Of a stretch of 64,000 nt of DNA, positions 58,727 through 64,000 are shown in pieces. Positions within the stretch are counted from its first letter, which is position 1. Every line of letters begins with the position of its first letter. This DNA is from UBA3006 sp036746695 (GTDB lineage Bacteria > Actinomycetota > Acidimicrobiia > Acidimicrobiales > Ilumatobacteraceae): positions 1,426,001 to 1,490,000 of the forward strand of contig DAIODP010000001.1 in NCBI GenBank assembly GCA_036746695.1, written 5' to 3'. Position numbers and translations under genes: made by a program. The notes below the pieces were generated by a model. It was not told where the DNA came from. It saw only the letters and a program-made list of their open reading frames with translations, and searched no databases.

Positions 58727-60138
58727 GACAGATCTCCAGGTGATGCGAAGTGGCCGGCAATCGCAGTTGCTGCTGCAATTTCTGGTGAAACCAGGTGGGT
58801 GCGGCCGCCGCGTCCTTGGCGTCCTTCAAAGTTGCGGTTGCTCGTGCTTGCGGCGCGCTCGCCCTGTGCGAGTTTGTCGGGGTTCATTGCCAGGCACATA
58901 GAGCAACCAGGTTCGCGCCAATCGAGGCCAGCCTCGATAAAGATTTTGTCGAGACCCTCGGCCTCTGCTTGTTTTTTAACCACGTGGCTGCCGGGCACAA
59001 CCATTGCTCGTTTCACAGAGACGGTTCGGCCTTTGACGACGTTTGCGGCTGCGCGCAAATCTTCGATGCGGCTGTTGGTGCACGAGCCAATGAAAACTGT
59101 GTCGACACGAATGTCGCGAATGGCGGTGCCAGCAACAAGACCCATGTAGGTGAGCGCGCGGTCGACAGTGTCACGTGCGGTGGCGTCGTCGAAGTCGGCG
59201 GGGTTTGGAATAACGCCGTCGATACTCATTACTTGTGCAGGGTTGGTGCCCCATGAAATTTGCGGCGTCAACGTGCTGGCATCAATGAACACTTCTTTGT
59301 CCCACTTCGCGCCTTCGTCGGTGCTCAATGTTTTCCAATCGGCAAGCGCTGCGTCCCACGCTGCACCCTTTGGTGCAAACTCGCGGCCCTTGAGATAAGC
59401 AAACGTTGTTTCGTCTGGCGCAACAAGCCCGGCTTTCGCGCCTGCCTCGATGCTCATGTTGCAGATGGTCATGCGACCTTCCATCGACAAAGCCCTAATT
59501 GCAGAACCGCGGTATTCGATGACATGACCGATGCCGCCAGCAGTTCCAATCTTGCCGATGATTGCAAGGATGATGTCTTTGGCGGTGACGCCGGCAGGCA
59601 GCACGCCGTCAACAGTGACGCTCATCCACTTTGGCCTGGACTGCACCAATGTTTGTGTAGCAAGCACGTGTTCTACTTCGCTGGTGCCGATACCAAAGGC
59701 GAGCGCACCGAATGCGCCGTGCGTGGCGGTGTGGCTGTCGCCGCAAACAATGGTCATGCCTGGAAGCGTGCGGCCTTGCTCGGGGCTGATGACATGCACG
59801 ATGCCTTGCTTCTCGTGGCCCATTGGGTAGAGCGTGATGTTGAATTCTTTTGCATTGGCGCGCATTACTTCAAGCTGCTTGGCCGAGATTGGGTCGGCAA
59901 CTGGCAAGTGAATGTCGGCTGTTGGAACGTTGTGATCCTCGGTGGCAACGGTGAGGTCTGGCCGGCGCACCGGACGATTATTAATACGAAGGCCGTCAAA
60001 CGCCTGTGGGCTGGTTACCTCATGGACGAGATGCAAGTCGATGTACAGCAAGTCGGGTTCGCCGGCCTTGCTGGAAACAACGTGTCGGTCCCATACTTTT
60101 TGGGGCAGGGTCTGGGGCGCGCCTGTTGCTGATGCCAT
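58723..60138 (-). CDS. leuC: 3-isopropylmalate dehydratase large subunit
   Basis: A 471-residue aconitase-family large subunit. The 4Fe-4S ligands are in VFIGSCTNSRIEDL and in REPGCSMCLAMNPDKL (two cysteines). Substrate residues GDSHTATHGAFGALAFGIG are intact. The last residues include STSNRNFEGRQG, the usual C-terminal signature. First gene of the leuCD pair, divergent from a hypothetical gene with about 30 bp between starts. Confidence 0.97.
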   Translation of the reverse strand: MASATGAPQTLPQKVWDRHVVSSKAGEPDLLYIDLHLVHEVTSPQAFDGLRINNRPVRRPDLTVATEDHNVPTADIHLPVADPISAKQLEVMRANAKEFNITLYPMGHEKQGIVHVISPEQGRTLPGMTIVCGDSHTATHGAFGALAFGIGTSEVEHVLATQTLVQSRPKWMSVTVDGVLPAGVTAKDIILAIIGKIGTAGGIGHVIEYRGSAIRALSMEGRMTICNMSIEAGAKAGLVAPDETTFAYLKGREFAPKGAAWDAALADWKTLSTDEGAKWDKEVFIDASTLTPQISWGTNPAQVMSIDGVIPNPADFDDATARDTVDRALTYMGLVAGTAIRDIRVDTVFIGSCTNSRIEDLRAAANVVKGRTVSVKRAMVVPGSHVVKKQAEAEGLDKIFIEAGLDWREPGCSMCLAMNPDKLAQGERAASTSNRNFEGRQGRGGRTHLVSPEIAAATAIAGHFASPGDLS

Positions 60139-60167
60139 CTCTCCATTCTGCCGTACACATCGTGGGT

Positions 60168-60692
60168 ATGACTACACCATTCATTACACCTGTTTCATTG
60201 GCCACCTGTGTCGAGCAAAGCCTGCACCTTTCGCTTGACGGTTTCGACTTACCTCGCGCGCGGCTGTATGGCATCAGCATTGTCGATGCCGATGGTGTGG
60301 CAAAGATGGACAACGGAGCGCTGCGGATTACGTTTTTGGCAGAACACGGTGATGTGTACGAATTGTTGGAGTCGCCAACCAGCGCAATCGTGCGCATGTT
60401 TGATGCGGCCGTTGTGCTCACTTGTGGTTGGGCGGCCCCGCTGAACGAGGATGACGATGAAGACGAATCGTCGGTGGCGCCAAGCCAGCACCCGAAGCGG
60501 CGCAGGGTGCGCTTAGTTGTGGTGGTGGGAGACGGCGGGGTTGGCTCGGTTTTGCGCTTTGCCGATACTCCCGACGACATTGTGACGGATGCTGGCGTGG
60601 CGCAGGGAAGCCTTGCCGATGCTGTGACAAATCTCTGGTTCGACCCTCGTGTCGTCACGACTCGTAGTGCCCCCGATAACTTGAATGCGTGA
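60168..60692 (+). CDS. hypothetical protein upstream of nadA
   Basis: A 174-residue protein that I do not recognise. It starts MTTPFITPVSLATCVEQSLH and has an alpha/beta pattern with a strongly acidic loop (NEDDDEDESSVAP near residue 95) followed by a basic one (PKRRRVRLVVVVGDGG), typical of a surface turn between strands. ATG 60168 is chosen; upstream residues in the same frame lie over leuC. Its stop overlaps the nadA start (GTGA), so it is probably co-translated with the NAD genes. Confidence 0.7.
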   Translation: MTTPFITPVSLATCVEQSLHLSLDGFDLPRARLYGISIVDADGVAKMDNGALRITFLAEHGDVYELLESPTSAIVRMFDAAVVLTCGWAAPLNEDDDEDESSVAPSQHPKRRRVRLVVVVGDGGVGSVLRFADTPDDIVTDAGVAQGSLADAVTNLWFDPRVVTTRSAPDNLNA

Positions 60693-61705
60693 GCGCAAGC
60701 GTCAATCTGGGCAGCAACGCACAGACATCTGACTATGGCCCCAACTCGGCATGGGCCGAAGAGGTTCGCCAACTTGCCAAAGACCGCGACGCCGTCATCT
60801 TGGCCCACAACTATCAAGTGCCCGAGATTCAAGACATCGCTCATCACGTTGGCGACTCGCTTGGTTTGTCGCGGGTTGCCGCAACTGTTGACGCATCCAC
60901 CATCATTTTTTGTGGCGTGCATTTCATGGCCGAGACCGCAAAGATTTTGTCGTACGACAAGACAATCCTCATTCCTGACGCCAATGCGGGTTGTTCGCTT
61001 GCCGACACCATCAATGCGGATCAACTTCGCCAGTGGAAAGCCGAGCACCCTGGCGCAGTAGTTGTCAGTTACGTCAACACCACTGCTGCGGTAAAAGCGG
61101 AGACAGACATTTGCTGCACGTCTTCAAATGCGGTTGAAGTGGTGCAATCAATTCCCGCCGACAAAGAAATCTTGTTTTGCCCCGACCAGTTTCTTGGTGC
61201 ACATGCGCAACGCGCGACTGGCCGAACCAATATGCACATCTGGATGGGCGAGTGCCACGTGCACGCCGGCATTAACGGCGCCGACTTGAAAGCAATGGTG
61301 GCAGCCGAGCCCGAAGCCGAACTGTTTATTCATCCCGAGTGCGGCTGCGCAACGTCGGCGATGTATTTGGCATCGAGTGGTGTTGTTCCACAAGAGCGCA
61401 CAAAGATCTTGTCCACATCTGGGATGGTGACGGCTGCGCAACAGACCAAGGCAAAGAAAGTGTTGGTGGCAACCGAAACAGGAATGTTGCATCAACTGCG
61501 CAAGGCAAACCCGCTGGTTATTTTTGAACCGGTTAACCGCGCTGCCGTGTGTAAGTACATGAAGATGATTACGCCAGAGAAACTGTTGAACTCGTTGCGC
61601 AATGGAACCGATGTTGTGGATGTGCCGCGTGATATTGCCGACAAAGCACGCCTGTCGGTAGAGCGAATGATCGCCATTGGCACACCTTCGCGCACGAAGG
61701 AATAG
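60689..61705 (+). CDS. nadA: quinolinate synthase
   Basis: A 338-residue NadA, condensing iminoaspartate with dihydroxyacetone phosphate to quinolinate. The 4Fe-4S cysteines are in the conserved ICCTSSNAVEVV, HPECGCATSAM and AAVCKYMKMITPEKL segments. AHNYQVPEIQDIAHHVGDSL (about 33-52) is the usual N-terminal signature. Starts GTG 60689, coupled to the hypothetical gene, and is followed by nadB after 7 bp. Confidence 0.96.
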   Translation: MSASVNLGSNAQTSDYGPNSAWAEEVRQLAKDRDAVILAHNYQVPEIQDIAHHVGDSLGLSRVAATVDASTIIFCGVHFMAETAKILSYDKTILIPDANAGCSLADTINADQLRQWKAEHPGAVVVSYVNTTAAVKAETDICCTSSNAVEVVQSIPADKEILFCPDQFLGAHAQRATGRTNMHIWMGECHVHAGINGADLKAMVAAEPEAELFIHPECGCATSAMYLASSGVVPQERTKILSTSGMVTAAQQTKAKKVLVATETGMLHQLRKANPLVIFEPVNRAAVCKYMKMITPEKLLNSLRNGTDVVDVPRDIADKARLSVERMIAIGTPSRTKE

Positions 61706-61712
61706 CCGCTAG

Positions 61713-63401
61713 ATGCCAAATAACGCGCGCGAACAACGCCGTGCTGTGCAGTTGCCTTCGCATCTTGCCGCGCCAAAACCAAGTTGGACACGCGAGGTGG
61801 ACGTTGTGGTGTTGGGCTCTGGCGCTGCAGGGTTGGCGGCTGCGCTTGCGGCACGGCCTGTGCGCGAAGTACTGATCGTTACCAAAGACACGCTTGATGC
61901 TGGAAGTACTGCATGGGCGCAAGGCGGGCTTGCCGCCGTGCTCGACCCGGGCGACACCTTTGCCGAACACGTTCGCGACACGCTCGATGCGGGTGCAGGT
62001 TTGTGCGACGAAGCAGCCGTGACTTCGTTGGTGCGCGACGCGCCAACAGCAATTTCGTACTTAGAAAAACTAGGTGCGGCATTCGATCCTGGCGCAGATG
62101 GCCTGCGCGCACTCACGCGCGAAGGCGGGCACTCTCGCTCGCGCATTGTGCATGCGGGTGGCGATCAATCCGGCGCCGAGATTCAGCGCACGTTGGACGA
62201 GAGCGCAATTAACGCAGGCGTCGAAGTACTCGATCACGCGTTTGCACTGGACTTGGTGTTCGGTGTTGCAACCGGTGCACGGCGCCAAGTTGCCGGTGTG
62301 CGAATTGCGTTGCTAAACGAGGATGGAACCGTTGCCAGTGTTGGGGTTGTGCTTGCACGCGCAGTGGTGATTGCCACGGGTGGCTACGGGCAAGTGTTTG
62401 CCAGCACGTCTAACCCTGCTGCTGTTACGGGCGATGGTCATGCACTTGCGCTGCGCGCGGGAATGACGTTGAGCGACTTGGAGTTTGTGCAGTTTCACCC
62501 AACGGTGTTGTGGCAAGAGGTTGGTTCGACAAAGCAGCAAACCCTCATCAGCGAAGCAGTGCGCGGCGAGGGCGCCATATTGTTCGATGCCGCTGGCGAA
62601 CGAATCATGCAAGGCGTGCACCCGCAAGAAGATTTGGCGCCGCGAGATGTTGTTGCTGCCGCAATCAGTAGGCGCATGGCGCAGGCACCTGCAGGCGTTG
62701 ACGACCACGTGTTTTTGGATGCGACATCAATTGGTGAGCACTTTGCCGAACGCTTTCCGTTTATCACCAAATCGTGTTTGGCCGCGGGCATCGACCCACG
62801 AATCGATTGCATTCCCGTTGCGCCCGCCGCTCACTACACCTGCGGCGGAATCGTTTCTAACTTGGATGGCACCACGGAGGTTGACGGTTTGTTTGCGGTA
62901 GGCGAAGTTGCCTACACAGGTGTGCACGGCGCGAACCGATTGGCCTCCAACTCGCTGACCGAAAGCCTGGTGGTTGGCACGCGCGTTGGCCGCAACCTTG
63001 CGTGGCAGCTGCCGAAGCGGGTTGCAGTGGACGAGTCGGTGCACGACGACAACGGTGTTGGTCTGGTTGATGACACCAGCAGGGCCATTGTGCGCACCAC
63101 CATGTCCAAACATGTTGGTGTGCTGCGAAGGCCGGAAGGTTTGCAGACAGCAATTGATACGTTGGCCGAAGTTGCGGGCCAATCAAGCGGCAATGTGATT
63201 GCTACAAGACGTAATTTCGAGGCCACCAATATTTTGACGGTGGCAACAGCCGTTGCAGCAACCGCGCTTGCCCGCACCGAAAGCCGAGGGTGTCATCGGC
63301 GCACCGACACGCCAGAGCAGCGCGATGAATGGAAGCGTCACCTCTCGGTGTCGATTGATGGTGCATCATTGTTGATCGCCGGAATACCTTCGGAGGGTTA
63401 A
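61713..63401 (+). CDS. nadB: L-aspartate oxidase
   Basis: A 562-residue FAD enzyme oxidising L-aspartate to iminoaspartate, the substrate of NadA. The FAD-binding GSGAAGLAAALAA motif is near residue 33; TAWAQGGLAAVLDPGD, DLEFVQFHPTVL and TGVHGANRLASNSLTES are conserved family segments (aspartate oxidase rather than succinate dehydrogenase by length and context). A 28-residue basic N-terminal extension precedes the flavin domain. Between nadA and nadC. Confidence 0.95.
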   Translation: MPNNAREQRRAVQLPSHLAAPKPSWTREVDVVVLGSGAAGLAAALAARPVREVLIVTKDTLDAGSTAWAQGGLAAVLDPGDTFAEHVRDTLDAGAGLCDEAAVTSLVRDAPTAISYLEKLGAAFDPGADGLRALTREGGHSRSRIVHAGGDQSGAEIQRTLDESAINAGVEVLDHAFALDLVFGVATGARRQVAGVRIALLNEDGTVASVGVVLARAVVIATGGYGQVFASTSNPAAVTGDGHALALRAGMTLSDLEFVQFHPTVLWQEVGSTKQQTLISEAVRGEGAILFDAAGERIMQGVHPQEDLAPRDVVAAAISRRMAQAPAGVDDHVFLDATSIGEHFAERFPFITKSCLAAGIDPRIDCIPVAPAAHYTCGGIVSNLDGTTEVDGLFAVGEVAYTGVHGANRLASNSLTESLVVGTRVGRNLAWQLPKRVAVDESVHDDNGVGLVDDTSRAIVRTTMSKHVGVLRRPEGLQTAIDTLAEVAGQSSGNVIATRRNFEATNILTVATAVAATALARTESRGCHRRTDTPEQRDEWKRHLSVSIDGASLLIAGIPSEG

Positions 63402-63413
63402 CTATGCGCACGC

Positions 63414-64000
63414 ACAAAGTCTCTTCAGCCACTGCCGCCGCACTTGTGGGCGCAGGCCTGCAGGTAAAAGACGTACAACGAGTGATTAAGGCAGCCTTGC
63501 GCGAAGATTTGGGAGCAGGCCCCGATGTAACTACGCAGTCCACCGTGCCTAAAAATCAGCGAAGTAAGGCGGTGTTCGCAACTCGCTCTACGGGATGTAT
63601 TTCCGGCATCGACATTGCCGTTGCAGTTTTAGAAACGGTGTGTGGGCCAAAGAATGTGCTGGTGGAGAAAAAAGCCAGCGACGCAGACCGAGTAGAGCCT
63701 GGTCGGGTATTGATGCACGTGACAGCACCAACGCGCGGTCTGCTCACGGCCGAGCGCACTGCACTGAACTTGTTGGGTCATCTTTCAGGAATTGCCTCTG
63801 CAACGCGTCAGTGGGCCGACGTGATTGCTGCAAGCGGTGCGCAGGTGCGCGACACTCGCAAGACAACACCTGGAATGCGAGCTTTGGAAAAGTATGCGGT
63901 TCGTTGTGGTGGCGGAGTGAACCACCGAATGTCACTGTCGGATGCGGCCTTAGTGAAAGACAACCACATCGTTGCCGCGGGTGGGGTAGCCCAAGCATTT
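63414..64000 (+). CDS. nadC: nicotinate-nucleotide pyrophosphorylase (carboxylating), 3' truncated by window
   Basis: The first 195 codons of quinolinate phosphoribosyltransferase, running off the window end. Seen: IKAALREDLGAGPDVTTQST (about 28-47), LTAERTALNLLGHLSGIA, RDTRKTTPGMRALEKYAVRC, GGVNHRMSLSDAALVKDNH, all standard NadC motifs including the KDNH substrate site. Start ATG 63414, 12 bp after the nadB stop and behind GGAGGG. Converts quinolinate and PRPP to nicotinate mononucleotide. Confidence 0.95.

Noticed and set aside
60020..61048. A 342-codon minus-strand frame across leuC 5' end, the hypothetical gene and nadA
   Set aside because: It crosses three well-supported genes, and its residues show no family signature.
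1..64000. Mobile elements, prophage, tRNA or rRNA genes
   Set aside because: No transposase, integrase, terminal inverted repeats, att-like duplications or cloverleaf-forming gaps were seen; genes are packed and read as ordinary chromosome.

Overview
The window looks like a chromosomal stretch of an actinobacterium with a compact genome, most likely a member of the Acidimicrobiia or a relative. This is inferred from gene content: a CPS_4043-type F420-dependent luciferase-like oxidoreductase, mycobacterial-type 3Fe-4S ferredoxins beside a P450, a type II OMP decarboxylase, a long-form LeuA, a PASTA-domain kinase homologue and GTG/TTG starts. There is no rRNA, tRNA, IS element, prophage or CRISPR array. 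Coding density is very high: no gene-free stretch exceeds about 200 bp, and eight convergent gene pairs meet within 0 to 9 bp or overlap. The only clear convergent-junction terminator is at about 26.7 kb.

Layout. 0-10.5 kb: homocysteine methyltransferase, FAD-linked oxidase, LysE exporter, ferredoxin plus cytochrome P450, MMPL exporter, type I sulfatase, alpha/beta hydrolase and an S51-like/CysS-tail fusion. 10.5-16.5 kb (minus strand): an unbroken run of TetR, ECF sigma, anti-sigma, a 52-residue membrane peptide, a PepSY membrane protein and a Zn/Mn-type ABC importer. The TetR gene faces a DHA2 efflux pump across a 40-bp palindrome. 18.1-26.7 kb: an operon for reductive pyrimidine (or hydantoin) catabolism, with beta-ureidopropionase, dihydropyrimidinase, semialdehyde dehydrogenase, an F420-type oxidoreductase and a four-gene ABC importer, closed by a UUCG-capped terminator. 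26.7-29.7 kb: glutamate dehydrogenase and three small proteins (coiled coil, zinc ribbon, voltage-sensor-like). 29.7-40.7 kb: recC-recB-recD, a membrane protein and ligA. 40.7-43.7 kb (minus): a four-gene operon of zinc ribbon, YbjN/Z-alpha-like protein, an 88-residue protein and an ExoX-like exonuclease, then a DUF2786/metallohydrolase pair. 43.8-51.8 kb: APH-like kinase, histidine phosphatase, repeat surface protein, gcvH, PASTA pseudokinase and MFS. 51.8-60.1 kb (mostly minus): SCP2 protein, pyrF, ferredoxin, leuA behind a leucine leader-peptide attenuator, homospermidine synthase with a coupled 72-residue protein, a DEAD-box helicase on plus, then leuCD. 60.2-64 kb: a hypothetical protein and nadA-nadB-nadC, the last cut by the window end.

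The most interesting candidates are the operon carrying a Z-alpha-like (Z-DNA/Z-RNA-binding type) winged helix in a bacterial YbjN protein next to a DnaQ-type exonuclease, with a hairpin able to mask the first ribosome binding site; the leuA attenuator with consecutive Leu codons; the sigma-factor/metal-uptake run; the PASTA pseudokinase; and the S51/CysS-tail fusion. All functional calls rest on reading motifs by eye; no database search was run.
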